Below the pieces are notes generated by a model. It was not told the DNA's origin and made no database searches. It saw only the letters and a list, made by a program, of their open reading frames with translations. 64,000 nucleotides of DNA from Candidatus Fraserbacteria bacterium (GTDB lineage: Bacteria; Bipolaricaulota; Bipolaricaulia; RBG-16-55-9; JAJCYT01): assembly GCA_029262795.1 (NCBI GenBank), contig JAJCYT010000029.1, forward strand, positions 1 to 64,000. The letters run 5' to 3'. Below are positions 55,112 through 64,000 of the stretch, piece after piece (position 1 is the first letter of the stretch; each line of letters begins with the position of its first letter). The position numbers and the translations under genes were made by a program.

Positions 55112-55156
55112 AAAATTTTAGCACCATCAAAATGATGTATTCAGGAGGATTTAAAG

Positions 55157-56083
55157 ATGAAATTGATTGCTTCAGTGATTTTGTTGCTGGTAGGGGTACT
55201 CAACATAGCGGCTTCCTGCGTGGACATGCATGCTCACGGACTGAATAACCTCAATTGGGAAGAGGAAGAATATAAATTTTCTTCAACATTTGAGCAAACC
55301 ATCAACTTTGAAAATAGAGCAGCGTTTGAACTGAAAAATCCTGCCGGCCACATCCAGATAGAAGGTTGGGATCAACCCAGTGTTGAAATTACTGCAACCA
55401 TTTCGACCAAAACTGAGCGAGCGCTGAATGACATTGAAATTAAGGTGATCGAGGCATCGGATAAAGCCACTGTTCGGGCAATCAAAAACACCAATCGTGA
55501 TCTTTCCTGGCGAGTGGATTTTGTGGTAAAAGTGCCTCTTGACATTGCGTTGGATGTGGATCAAGGGGCTGGGAAAATTGATATTTCGAGCTATTCTGGT
55601 GGCCTGACAGTTGATTTGGGCGCTGGACAGGTCAATTTAGAAGATATTTTTTCGCCTGAACTCAAAGTGGATTTGGGTGCTGGAGAAACCAATATAACCA
55701 CTTTTGAAGGACAAGTGGTTCGGGTTGATATAGGCGCAGGTCAGCTCAATTTTCAACCACAATCCAGTCAGATGTTTCATCTGATTGATGTTGACGTGTC
55801 CACGGGTGAGATCAACCTGCTTGGCATTGAAGCGCAAAAGTTGAATGCTGATGTGGGCATGGGGCAGATTAATCTGCATCTTTATCCCGGTGGTTCCTAT
55901 ACGATCGATGCAGATGCGGGGATTGGCAATATATCGATTCATGACTTTGAAAATATGTCGATGCGCCAAGAGGGATTCATCGGTCAAAATGTGCATGTGG
56001 TTATGGGTAACGGTGAAGGCGATATCGACTTGGATGTAGGCACGGGCGAAATCCAAGTCATGCCTTGGAGTACTTCACCATAA
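55157..56083 (+). CDS. Lipoprotein with DUF4097-like adhesin repeat
   Basis: 308 residues with AGGAGG upstream. The N-terminus ends LNIAASC, a lipobox, so Cys21 is likely lipidated. From about residue 50 the pattern ELKNPAGHIQIEGWDQPSVE is that of the DUF4097/toast-rack family. A series of short strands follows, each closing in D-(L/I/V)-G-(A/T)-G-(x): VDQGAGKIDIS, VDLGAGQVNLE, VDLGAGETNIT, VDIGAGQLNF, ADVGMGQINLH, ADAGIGNISIH, LDVGTGEIQV. This gives seven or more stacked beta turns, a single-stranded helix-like solenoid. Role unknown, envelope stress in some relatives. Confidence 0.85.
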   Translation: MKLIASVILLLVGVLNIAASCVDMHAHGLNNLNWEEEEYKFSSTFEQTINFENRAAFELKNPAGHIQIEGWDQPSVEITATISTKTERALNDIEIKVIEASDKATVRAIKNTNRDLSWRVDFVVKVPLDIALDVDQGAGKIDISSYSGGLTVDLGAGQVNLEDIFSPELKVDLGAGETNITTFEGQVVRVDIGAGQLNFQPQSSQMFHLIDVDVSTGEINLLGIEAQKLNADVGMGQINLHLYPGGSYTIDADAGIGNISIHDFENMSMRQEGFIGQNVHVVMGNGEGDIDLDVGTGEIQVMPWSTSP

Positions 56084-56186
56084 AAAGGACAACTGTGAGG
56101 GTACGGTTGTCTTTGCTCAACCACAGTCTTCACCATAAACTTCAAATCATATATCAATTGAACAACTGCAAAAGGGAGAAGATTTT

Positions 56187-56990
56187 ATGAAAAAGCAGTT
56201 ATTGGTGTTGATCTTGTTAATGCTTGTTGGCTGGGGAATTCAGGCTGTGGCTCAACCAGGCGCGCCTGGCGGCCCTGTTGATCCAAGTCAAATGACGGAT
56301 GAGGCAATTTTGGGAACGATGGATTTCCATCGGTTCTCAGGTTATTTCAACCCTGAGCTGCCTGGCACCACTTTCACATCTGAAATTAGAGCTGAGCGCC
56401 CTGATGGGTCTAAAGAAGCTGTGGTGCAAGTATCGTTTCGCTTTAGTCAAGACGGCGGCTTTACAGCCCGCATCGATTACCTCACCCCAGAAGAGTTGGC
56501 TGGCGATGTCTTTTTGATCACCAATGAAGAAGTGTTCTTTTGGAACCCTGACTTGATTTCGCCAATCAAAGTCAATGGTCAATTTGAAGTGTTTGGGGAT
56601 GCCACCGTTGCTGAGGTGATTGGGGTTTTCTTCTCAGGCGATTACACGATTAGCGCTCGCGAAGAGCTGACATTGGAGGATGGCACACCAGTCTTAAAAT
56701 TTGATCTGGATGCCACTCGTGAAAGTGTGGCTTTTCAAAAAGCAAGCGTGGTTGCCGATGCAATGACATTACAGCCAATTACGTTGGAATTGTTTGATGA
56801 AAGTGGCGATTTGCTGCATATCAACACATTTGAATCTTATTCAGCTACAGCCGATGGACGTCCATTCTTTGACCAACAATTGCTGGACAATCGTGTGGTC
56901 CCCGTCAATCAAACACTTTTAAGTATCACCAATATCGAAAGTAAAGTGCTGCCTGATGAGATGTTTGATGTAAATCAACTTGGTGCATAA
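56187..56990 (+). CDS. LolA-like outer-membrane lipoprotein-sorting family protein
   Basis: 267 residues with a GGGAG site. Signal peptide QLLVLILLMLVGWGIQAVAQ. The mature domain is the half-barrel of the LolA/LolB-like family (outer-membrane lipoprotein-sorting type). It shows AILGTMDFHRFSGYF, then FRFSQDGGFTARIDYLTP-E, DVFLITNEEVFFWNPDL, VIGVFFSGDYTISA, LKFDLDATRE and LQPITLELFDESGDLL. True LolA carries lipoproteins across the periplasm. This relative may bind another lipid or lipoprotein. It is consistent with a diderm envelope. An excellent terminator follows. Confidence 0.8.
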   Translation: MKKQLLVLILLMLVGWGIQAVAQPGAPGGPVDPSQMTDEAILGTMDFHRFSGYFNPELPGTTFTSEIRAERPDGSKEAVVQVSFRFSQDGGFTARIDYLTPEELAGDVFLITNEEVFFWNPDLISPIKVNGQFEVFGDATVAEVIGVFFSGDYTISAREELTLEDGTPVLKFDLDATRESVAFQKASVVADAMTLQPITLELFDESGDLLHINTFESYSATADGRPFFDQQLLDNRVVPVNQTLLSITNIESKVLPDEMFDVNQLGA

Positions 56991-56992
56991 GC

Positions 56993-57041
56993 AAAAAACA
57001 GTCTGCTTGAAGTTTGTTTCTTCAAGCAGACTGTTTTTTTA
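56993..57041 (+). terminator. Strong intrinsic terminator
   Basis: A 20-bp perfect stem (56993-57012 with 57020-57039; core CAGTCTGCTTGAAG), loop TTTGTTT, and a run of seven T. It ends the LolA-like gene. Confidence 0.95.
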
Positions 57042-57081
57042 TTTGAGACTCACCTATTAAATCTCATATACTGAGTGCCTG

Positions 57082-58029
57082 ATGAGTAAACAAGAATCTA
57101 AACAGCCTCCCAAGAAAGTTACTGAAATTGTAGACAACACCAAGCCTTGGCAACATTGGTGGTTTTGGGCATTGATGATTCCTATTTTAGGGGTTTTGGT
57201 AGCGCTCTCTGAGACTGGGGCACTTCCATTTGGTGAACCTTGGTTTTGGGGGATTTTAGCAGGCACGGGTTTTGGCTATAAAGTTTATCTTGATAAACGA
57301 AACCGTGAATTGCAGGGAGATATTTCAAAAATCGATCAATTGGAATCTGATATTGAAGATCTGCGCAACCAGATCCATAAATTATCCATCCAAACTTTAC
57401 CCGAAGATATTATTGATTCAGAAGATATTATTAGGATTGAGAAGGAATCTAAGGGAATAGTCGTCATTTTATTTAGTGATATCGAAGGTTTTACTCAATT
57501 TGTTGAGGCTCATGGCGACCAAGTTGCTTTTGAGCGATTGAAATACCACAACCAGATTGTGAGAAATACAATTCTTCGCCATGATGGGTCCGAGGTGAAG
57601 CAGTTGGGCGATGGCTTTATGATCAATTTTTCCAGTGCTCGAGATGCACTGATGTGTGCTTCTGAAATTCAAAGCCAAATGAATGCGATTAATGACAATG
57701 ATACTGCGCTTAATGTTCGTATTGGGATTCATGCAGGCGAACCGATTCATGATGAAAAGGATTTTGTTGGGCGCACTGTAATTTTGGCCCAGCGAATCAT
57801 GAGTCAGGCGAAGGGGGGGCAAATTTTTGTGTCTGAGGTTGTTAAAAACTTAGTGGGATCATTAAAAGGATTTCAGTATGTCGAACAGGGAATTCGTCGC
57901 TTGGAAGGTATTTCTGAACCCCAGACAATTTTTGAGTTTCACCCCATTGATGCTTTGGGCGTTCCTTTGGATTCCTCAATGGATCACCGCTTGGAAACTT
58001 TAGAACAACGCATCAAAAAGAAATCATAA
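57082..58029 (+). CDS. Membrane class III adenylate/guanylate cyclase, atypical site
   Basis: 315 residues. Two membrane helices (about 25-45 and 52-70), a coiled coil (SKIDQLESDIEDLRNQIHKL) and the cyclase homology domain from 128 to 290. Metal Asp residues are in LFSDIEGFT and KQLGDGFM. The adenine-selecting Lys (VKQLGD) is present. At the transition-state pair, family members have V-N-x-A-x-R; here it is RTVILAQRIM, so Asn is replaced by Ile while Arg is kept. The domain may be slow, inactive or heteromeric. cAMP production is therefore uncertain. No ribosome site is obvious in front of the ATG. Confidence 0.85.
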   Translation: MSKQESKQPPKKVTEIVDNTKPWQHWWFWALMIPILGVLVALSETGALPFGEPWFWGILAGTGFGYKVYLDKRNRELQGDISKIDQLESDIEDLRNQIHKLSIQTLPEDIIDSEDIIRIEKESKGIVVILFSDIEGFTQFVEAHGDQVAFERLKYHNQIVRNTILRHDGSEVKQLGDGFMINFSSARDALMCASEIQSQMNAINDNDTALNVRIGIHAGEPIHDEKDFVGRTVILAQRIMSQAKGGQIFVSEVVKNLVGSLKGFQYVEQGIRRLEGISEPQTIFEFHPIDALGVPLDSSMDHRLETLEQRIKKKS

Positions 58030-58070
58030 GTTTTTCTTCTTAAAACAACAACATTGATGGAGGCGTCAAC

Positions 58071-58808
58071 ATGAACAAAGTGGCCCTGGTCACAGGTGGT
58101 TCCCGTGGTATTGGTGCGGCAACTGCTTTGCATTTAGCCAAATCAGGCATGGACGTTGCTGTAAATTATTTGGGCAATGAGGCCAAAGCCAATGAAGTGG
58201 TTGATCGAATTAAAGGGCTGGGGCAAAATGCCGTTGCCATTCAGGCCGACGTGGGCGAATATCAACAGGTTCAGGACATGGCTCAACGTATTGTTGCAGA
58301 ACTTGGCGGCTTGCACGTGTTGGTCAACAACGCAGGGTATTCTTCTCATTTTGGCTTGGCTGATTTGTCACCAGATGAATGGCGAAAAATGTGTGCAGTC
58401 ACATTGGATGCCGCTTTTTATTGCGCAAAAGAAGCCGTGCCTCATATGAAATCAGCCGGGTGGGGGCGCATCGTAAATATTGCTTCGTTGCGTGCCATGA
58501 CAGGTTCGGCGCACGGGCCACATTATGCTTCATCCAAGGCCGGGTTGATCGGATTGACCAAATCACTTGCATTGGATTTAGGGCCAGATCACATCACGGT
58601 CAATGCGATTTCTCCAGGATATACCGAAACAGATATGACCAGGAAATCTATCGAAACCAAGGGAGAGCAAATTCGCGCAACCATTCCACTTCGCAAAGTT
58701 GGGAGTCCGGATGAAATTGCCAGCGTGGTGGCATTTTTATGTTCCGGTGGAGGAGGCTATATCACTGGCGAAACCATTAATGTTAATGGTGGCATTTACA
58801 TGCGATAG
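58071..58808 (+). CDS. SDR oxidoreductase, FabG-like
   Basis: 245 residues, GGAGG eight bases before the ATG. Classical short-chain dehydrogenase: cofactor motif TGGSRGIGAA, NNAGYS, and the catalytic S-Y-K in IASLRAM and HYASSKAG. The start is that of 3-oxoacyl-ACP reductases, which use NADPH in fatty acid synthesis. It is not in a fab cluster, so another keto-substrate is possible. Confidence 0.9.
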   Translation: MNKVALVTGGSRGIGAATALHLAKSGMDVAVNYLGNEAKANEVVDRIKGLGQNAVAIQADVGEYQQVQDMAQRIVAELGGLHVLVNNAGYSSHFGLADLSPDEWRKMCAVTLDAAFYCAKEAVPHMKSAGWGRIVNIASLRAMTGSAHGPHYASSKAGLIGLTKSLALDLGPDHITVNAISPGYTETDMTRKSIETKGEQIRATIPLRKVGSPDEIASVVAFLCSGGGGYITGETINVNGGIYMR

Positions 58809-58972
58809 ACGTTTAGGAACCAACGCCTGCCAGTTTCAAATCTGTAAGAGGATCATTTCCGGGAAGTGGCTAAGCTGGAAGTTGGTGAAAATCAAAAAAG
58901 GTTTTAGGGGAAATTGATTGCGAAAAGGGAGAAATGTCCGCAGTGGAATTGTAAAGAAATGACCTGTGTAAC

Positions 58973-59001
58973 TTGACGTTTTACTTGTTGAACACTACAC
59001 T
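58973..59001 (+). promoter_or_regulatory. Sigma-70 promoter of alaS
   Basis: TTGACG (58973-58978), 17-bp spacer, TACACT (58996-59001). Transcription would begin about ten bases before the alaS start. GGAGG at 59009-59013 gives a very short leader. Confidence 0.75.
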
Positions 59002-59018
59002 TTCGCGCGGAGGCTGAT

Positions 59019-61670
59019 ATGAAAACGTCCCACGAAATTCGACAGGCGTATCTGGATTTTTTTGCGAATAAAGATCACACGATTGTGCCAAGTGCATCTT
59101 TGGTGCCCGATGACCCAACCTTGTTGTTTGTCAATTCGGGCATGGTGCCGTTTAAGGATTCTTTTACCGGCAAAGCCAATCGCGACTATGCTCGCGCAGT
59201 CAGTTTGCAAAAATGTATGCGTGTTAGTGGTAAGCACAACGATTTGGATGAAGTGGGTCCCAGCCCCACCCACCACACGCTGTTTGAAATGCTTGGCAAT
59301 TTTTCCTTTGGTGACTATTTTAAACAGGAGGCCATTGCCTACGCCTACGAATTCATTACCGAAACGCTTGGGATTGATCCAGACCGCATTGTTTATTCAG
59401 TCCATGAAGGCGATCAAGATTCACCAAAATTTTGGCAAGATACGGCCAAAGTAGGATCTGAACGTGTGGTGCCTTTGGGTGATGACACCAATTTTTGGAG
59501 CATGGGAGATACTGGCCCCTGTGGTCCCAACAGTGAAATTTTTTATGACTTAGATCCGCAGCCTAATTCAGACTTTCATGCGTTGCTCAAGGCAGATGAT
59601 CCACGCCTGGTCGAGATTTGGAACTTGGTGTTTATGGAGTTTGATCAAGCTTCTGACGGCACTAGAACCTTATTGACAAAGCCGGGGGTGGATACTGGGA
59701 TGGGCTTAGAGCGCACTGCTGCCGTTTTACAGGGTGTTCAAAGCAATTATGACACCGATGTTTTCATACCCATCATCCAGAGAGTTCAACAACTTCGAGG
59801 TCACAACAGCAAACAAATGAAAGCAAATTATGTGCCCTATCGTGTGTTGGCTGATCATGGCCGTGCCATGACATTCCTTTTAGGTGATGGTGTGGTTCCT
59901 GGTAATGAAAAACAAAAATATGTGTTACGCATGGTGATGCGTCGAGCCATTGGGTTTGGCAAACGATTAGGGTTTGAAAAACCGTTTTTAGTGGATGTGT
60001 CTCAGGCTGTCATTGACCACATGGGCAATGTGTATCCAGAGTTGAAAGAAAATCAAGCCAATATTTTAAAGTGGGTCGAGCAGGAAGAAAAACTTTTTAA
60101 TGAAACACTGGAGCGCGGCTTGGATCATTTGGAAAGACACATTCAAAAACTCAAGCAAGAAAAACAGGACGTTATTTCTGGTCAAGAAGCATTTTTCCTT
60201 CACGACACACTAGGTTTCCCCATCGAAGTCACAGACGATTTGGCACAAGAGCAAGGCTTTACTGTTGATCATAAGAGCTTCCAAATCGAAATGAAACAAC
60301 AAAAAGAAAGATCTCGGGGCAAAAAGGATGATGGACAAAAAGGCGGCACATCTTCCGTAGACCTGAATGATTTAGCTGAGACAGAGTTTGTTGGCTCAAA
60401 TCAGTGCTCATGGGAATCAAATATTTTGCGTGCTTTTGACGAAAAACATGAAACAATTCAGTCACTTGGTGAAAAAGAAAAAGGCGTATTGGTGTTCAAA
60501 CAAACGCCCTTTTATGGCGAAGGTGGAGGGCAGGTGGGTGACCAGGGCATGATCGAAAATCAATCTCGCCCAGGCAAAGCCAAGGTGTTGGTGACCAAAA
60601 AAGACCATGGTCGCTTTATGCACCATATTGTTGTGGTTGAAGGTGGTATTGAACAAGGTGACCGGTGTTTGCTTCAAGTGGATGAGGACTTGAGAAAAGA
60701 CACTGAGCGTAACCACACGGCCACGCACATTCTTCACGCGGTTTTACATCAAGTGATTGGTGAACACGCAAAGCAGGCAGGTTCATTTGTTTCTGCGGAT
60801 GAGCTTCGCTTTGACTTTACTCACTTTGAAGCTGTGACGCCTGAACAGATTTCAAAAATTGAGCTATTGGCCAACGATGCGATTTTATCAGATTTGGAAG
60901 TTCAGGTCTCAGAAGAATCTTTAGAGGATGCCAAAGCCAAAGGTGCAATGGCCTTGTTTTCAGAAGATTATCAAGGCCGGGATAAAGTTCGAATGGTGTC
61001 TATTGTTGATGGAAATGAGGCCTTCAGTCGTGAGTTATGTGGCGGGACACATGTAAAGCACACAGGCGAAATTGGCGGTTTCAAAATTATTTCTGAAGAA
61101 AGTGTGTCCGCAGGGGTGCGTCGTGTAAAAGTGTCAACAGGTTTTAATTTGATGGATCATTTTAGCCATCAGGAGCAACAACTCCATCAGGCAGCAGCAT
61201 TACTGGATACCAACCCTAATGACTTAATGCCAAGGCTGGAAGCATTAATACATGCCAATGAAAAGCTTGAAACAGAACTAAACCAACTACGTGCCAAACA
61301 AGTTATTTCTCAAGTGGATGACTATCTTTCACAAAAAGAAACGTTGGGTGAAGCCGATGCTATTGTTGCCCAATCAGATCTGGGCGGGGACGACCTCAAG
61401 CAGTTAGCCGATTTATTAGAAAGTAAAATTCAAACGGGTGTCATCTTGCTTGGAACAGCCTCTGGTGGGCGCGTTCAACTGATCTGCAAGGTAAGCCAGC
61501 CATTAACCAAGCACATCAAAGCAGGGGATGTGATCAAAACATTGACGCCAATTGTGGGTGGTGGTGGTGGTGGTGCGCCTCACTTTGCTCAAGGTGGTGG
61601 CAGCGATCCTGGCAAATTGGATGAAGCCTTAGCCGAAGGGCAAGCCATGATTCGATCAGCTCTTAGTTAA
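59019..61670 (+). CDS. alaS: Alanyl-tRNA synthetase
   Basis: 883 residues, full length. Class II core: FFANKDHTIVPSASLVPDDP, LLFVNSGMVPFKD (motif 1 region), THHTLFEMLGNFSFGDYF (motif 2) and GMGLERTAAVLQG (motif 3). The editing domain has its zinc set RNHTATHILHAVL (H-x-x-x-H) and CGGTHVKHTGEIG (C-x-x-x-H). The C-Ala domain ends in GGGGGGAPHFAQGGGSDP, the typical GGG terminal motif. It charges tRNA-Ala and clears Ser and Gly. It is followed after 11 bases by proB, an uncommon neighbour. Confidence 0.98.
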   Translation: MKTSHEIRQAYLDFFANKDHTIVPSASLVPDDPTLLFVNSGMVPFKDSFTGKANRDYARAVSLQKCMRVSGKHNDLDEVGPSPTHHTLFEMLGNFSFGDYFKQEAIAYAYEFITETLGIDPDRIVYSVHEGDQDSPKFWQDTAKVGSERVVPLGDDTNFWSMGDTGPCGPNSEIFYDLDPQPNSDFHALLKADDPRLVEIWNLVFMEFDQASDGTRTLLTKPGVDTGMGLERTAAVLQGVQSNYDTDVFIPIIQRVQQLRGHNSKQMKANYVPYRVLADHGRAMTFLLGDGVVPGNEKQKYVLRMVMRRAIGFGKRLGFEKPFLVDVSQAVIDHMGNVYPELKENQANILKWVEQEEKLFNETLERGLDHLERHIQKLKQEKQDVISGQEAFFLHDTLGFPIEVTDDLAQEQGFTVDHKSFQIEMKQQKERSRGKKDDGQKGGTSSVDLNDLAETEFVGSNQCSWESNILRAFDEKHETIQSLGEKEKGVLVFKQTPFYGEGGGQVGDQGMIENQSRPGKAKVLVTKKDHGRFMHHIVVVEGGIEQGDRCLLQVDEDLRKDTERNHTATHILHAVLHQVIGEHAKQAGSFVSADELRFDFTHFEAVTPEQISKIELLANDAILSDLEVQVSEESLEDAKAKGAMALFSEDYQGRDKVRMVSIVDGNEAFSRELCGGTHVKHTGEIGGFKIISEESVSAGVRRVKVSTGFNLMDHFSHQEQQLHQAAALLDTNPNDLMPRLEALIHANEKLETELNQLRAKQVISQVDDYLSQKETLGEADAIVAQSDLGGDDLKQLADLLESKIQTGVILLGTASGGRVQLICKVSQPLTKHIKAGDVIKTLTPIVGGGGGGAPHFAQGGGSDPGKLDEALAEGQAMIRSALS

Positions 61671-61681
61671 TCAAGCTCCTC

Positions 61682-62800
61682 ATGGAACGACGCACTTTTT
61701 TTCAAAATGCCAAACGCATTGTGATTAAGATTGGGACCAGCGTTCTGGCAGATGAACAATTAAATTTCAACCTTTCCTTTTTTAAACAACTGGCTAAAAA
61801 GGTGTCTGCACTTCAACAGCAAGAGATGGAGATATTGATAGCCACCTCTGGGGCCATAGCGGCTGGACGTGTGGAGCTTGGTATGAAAACCCGCCCTTCC
61901 ACCCTTGCCGCCAAGCAGGCGGCTGCGGCTGTTGGGCAGATTCACCTAATGCGTTATTATCGCACTGCATTTGATCAAGAACAGTTGGAAGTGGCCCAGG
62001 TGTTATTAACGCATGGGGATTTTCAGAGTCGAAGACGATTTTTAAATGCCCGGCAAACATTGCTCAAACTGTTGCAACTCAAAGCCATTCCATTGATCAA
62101 CGAGAATGATACGATTTCAGTTGAAGAAATTTTGGTAGGTGACAATGACAATTTATCCGCCTTGGTGTCTGTGTTGGTTGATGCCGATTTGTTAATTTTG
62201 CTTTGCGATGTGGACGGTTTATACACGGCCAATCCAGATGTGGATGCAAATGCAGAACGGATCGCTTTGGTTGATGACATAAAATCGGTGATGGGGTTTG
62301 CTCATGACACCAACAATCCTGGCAGCACAGGTGGAATGCGCACCAAGCTGGAAGCGGCCCAACATGCCGGCTCCTACGGCATTCCTACGCTTATCACCAC
62401 CGGGCAGGATTTAGGGCAATTGAGTCAAATTTTCCGAGGTGAGGACATTGGCACTTTAATTTTGCCTCAGCAAAAGTTGCGCAGTCGCAAACACTGGATC
62501 GTTCATACGCTAAAACCTATGGGAAAAATTCTGGTGGATGCCGGAGCCGTTGAAGCGTTAAAAAAATCTGGCAAAAGTTTGTTGCCTGCAGGTGTGGCAA
62601 AAGTTGAAGGAAATTTTAACCCAGGTGATCCGGTGGATGTTGCTGGCCCTGAAGGACAACCTTTTGCCAGAGGGCTGGTATCTTATGGTGCGGTGGAAGT
62701 GGATCGACTTAAAGGGCAACGATCTTCAGATATTGAATCAATATTAGGATATAAAACGCAAGATGAAATCATTCACAGAGACCATCTTGCGTTGTTGTAA
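61682..62800 (+). CDS. proB: Glutamate 5-kinase
   Basis: 372 residues: amino-acid kinase domain to about 260, then PUA domain. Phosphate loop KIGTSVLADEQ, SGAIAAGRVELG, the glutamate/proline loop NENDTISVEEI, GDNDNLSALVS and GSTGGMRTKLEAA match ProB. The PUA part (LVDAGAVEALKKSGKSLLPA) is as in E. coli. First step of proline synthesis from glutamate, feedback-inhibited by proline. No proA next to it in the window. It starts 11 bases after alaS, so co-transcribed. A short TTGTTG/CAACAA hairpin spans its stop. Confidence 0.96.
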   Translation: MERRTFFQNAKRIVIKIGTSVLADEQLNFNLSFFKQLAKKVSALQQQEMEILIATSGAIAAGRVELGMKTRPSTLAAKQAAAAVGQIHLMRYYRTAFDQEQLEVAQVLLTHGDFQSRRRFLNARQTLLKLLQLKAIPLINENDTISVEEILVGDNDNLSALVSVLVDADLLILLCDVDGLYTANPDVDANAERIALVDDIKSVMGFAHDTNNPGSTGGMRTKLEAAQHAGSYGIPTLITTGQDLGQLSQIFRGEDIGTLILPQQKLRSRKHWIVHTLKPMGKILVDAGAVEALKKSGKSLLPAGVAKVEGNFNPGDPVDVAGPEGQPFARGLVSYGAVEVDRLKGQRSSDIESILGYKTQDEIIHRDHLALL

Positions 62801-62802
62801 AT

Positions 62803-64000
62803 TTATTTCAACAATTGAATCCCAAGCACCAATGCAACACCCGCTAAAATACCAAATAAAGTAAACTGAATCATTTCCAGTTTTTGCAATGTTGGGTCGG
62901 TTGTGGGTTGGGAAGGGTCGGCAAAAACATAATAAGACTCTTGTTTTAATGAATTATTTAAATCGTCATTTTCAGTTTGCCAGATACTGTAGCTTTTCAT
63001 GCCGTCCATCTTGATAGGGCCAATGATGGATACATTCTGCCAGTTTGGAGGAATGGTAAAGAAGGTGGCGTCAACCATTTCAATTTCAGCGAAACTGGCG
63101 TTGCTAAAATCGGCCAACTGATAAAATGTGGTTCCAACCAAACGCAAGAAGACATCAAATTTTGCTCGATTGAACAATGCTTGTTGGTAAAATTCAGCGC
63201 TATTTAAAATGGTATTGAGCTGAAAGTGGGCGTTTGAAAAATCAGCTTGAACAAAAAATTTAGAACGTGTAAAAGCTGCATTCTTTGAAAAATTTGCTCC
63301 CTTAAAGACCACTTGCTGACCGCCAAAAACACTGTCACTGAAATCAGCATTGCCATTAACGGTCACTTGTTCAAAATTTATGGAGCCATTCCAGATGGCA
63401 TTTTTAAAATTGCCATCCTTTTCAAATACAGTTTGGAACGCTTCAAGATTTATCAGATTCCAGCTGGAAAAATCGGTGGTTGTGGCGAAATTGGCTTGAG
63501 TTAAGATCACTGTGTGACCTTTTAAACCAAAGCCGCGCACCAAGCTTCCAAAGGAAGCTTGTGTGAAATCCAAGGTGTTGCCCACAGAAATTCTATTCAT
63601 GAAGACTGGATTTTCGAAGGTTGCGCCATTAAAAGAAGCACTTTGCAAAAATTTGACTTGATCCAACCTAGCGCTTTCAGTAAAGGTGGTGTTTTCAAAA
63701 TGTGTGTCCAGGTTAAACTGCACTCCTGTTAAATCAATCCCTGAAAACCGTGTGTCACCAAATACCGCTGGTCCTTCGAAAGCGACTTGAGGTGAATTTT
63801 GTGTTCTCCCAGCAAGTAAATCACCTTCAAAAATTGAATGAGTGATGACAAAAGCACCCTTAATACCAACCAAATCATTGCCCGATGCACTGACACCATT
63901 AATAGGTAAAGTGCGCAAATCGAGATCTCCTTGAATGATAGCATAGTCAAGGCGTAAACATGGATTGCTTCTCAACGATTCGATGATGGCTGAAGCAGGT
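62803..64000 (-). CDS. Pentapeptide-repeat protein with C-terminal anchor, 5' end outside window
   Basis: At least 399 residues; the frame stays open to the window edge (SAIIESLRSNPCL), so the start is missing. Residues about 30-330 are repeats of the F-x-x-(A/T)-x-F type, for example ATFENPVF, ASFNGATFEN and ADFSNASFAE. These build a right-handed quadrilateral beta-helix. A single hydrophobic helix (MIQFTLFGILAGVALVLGIQLL) ends the protein. Such a tail anchor points to a membrane-tethered, probably cytoplasm- or periplasm-facing, helix of unknown function. Converges on proB with two bases between stops. Confidence 0.85.
   Translation of the reverse strand, partial: PASAIIESLRSNPCLRLDYAIIQGDLDLRTLPINGVSASGNDLVGIKGAFVITHSIFEGDLLAGRTQNSPQVAFEGPAVFGDTRFSGIDLTGVQFNLDTHFENTTFTESARLDQVKFLQSASFNGATFENPVFMNRISVGNTLDFTQASFGSLVRGFGLKGHTVILTQANFATTTDFSSWNLINLEAFQTVFEKDGNFKNAIWNGSINFEQVTVNGNADFSDSVFGGQQVVFKGANFSKNAAFTRSKFFVQADFSNAHFQLNTILNSAEFYQQALFNRAKFDVFLRLVGTTFYQLADFSNASFAEIEMVDATFFTIPPNWQNVSIIGPIKMDGMKSYSIWQTENDDLNNSLKQESYYVFADPSQPTTDPTLQKLEMIQFTLFGILAGVALVLGIQLLK

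Overview
The window looks like a chromosome segment of a diderm, facultatively nitrate-respiring bacterium from a poorly sampled lineage. I cannot place it taxonomically from sequence alone. Several secreted proteins end in a beta strand with a terminal Phe, as outer-membrane barrels do. There are lipoproteins and a LolA-like protein, which also suggest an outer membrane. The respiratory nitrate reductase operon has the gene order known from Thermus (cytochrome c, G, H, J, I, two transporters), and BTAD (SARP-like) regulators are used, as in Chloroflexota and Actinobacteria. TGA is a normal stop codon here.

Layout. 1-9.7 kb: large secreted proteins of unknown role (CARDB repeats, a fibre-like protein, a probable outer-membrane barrel, a beta-propeller). 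9.8-11.3 kb: a broken secreted-protein gene, then a two-gene cassette of an archaeal-looking tyrosine recombinase and a WGR-domain protein. 11.4-15.2 kb: a very cysteine-rich 990-residue surface protein translationally coupled to a DsbA-like thiol oxidoreductase. 15.9-17.1 kb: a decayed lipoprotein gene. 17.3-29.2 kb: the nitrate respiration operon (minus strand) and its PAS-BTAD regulator, with SARP-type direct repeats in the operon promoter.

29.7-43.6 kb is an accessory zone. It holds a broken IS6-family element, a higBA toxin-antitoxin pair lying between two IS ends, a second BTAD regulator with TolB-like and TPR regions, several secreted proteins, a GNAT gene broken by a palindromic insertion, five copies of a dispersed intergenic repeat of up to about 75 bp, hairpin-forming repeats, and a MITE-like internal deletion derivative of an IS6 relative.

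43.6-52.1 kb is a plus-strand catabolic cluster: an M20 N-carbamoyl-amino-acid/allantoate-type amidohydrolase, a structured leader, a peptide-type ABC transporter (binding protein and two permeases, no ATPases in the window), adenine deaminase, a guanine/cytidine-type deaminase and an MlrC remnant. It ends at a decayed integrase next to tRNA-Leu(CAA) at 52.9 kb, a likely old island boundary. 53-64 kb is more core-like: secreted proteins, a LolA-like protein, a class III cyclase, a FabG-like reductase, alaS-proB and a pentapeptide-repeat protein that runs off the window.

The best leads for new biology are the BTAD regulators with their tandem-repeat operators, the cysteine-rich protein/DsbA pair with its internal two-helix hairpin, the recombinase-WGR cassette, and the repeat family of the 32-43 kb zone.
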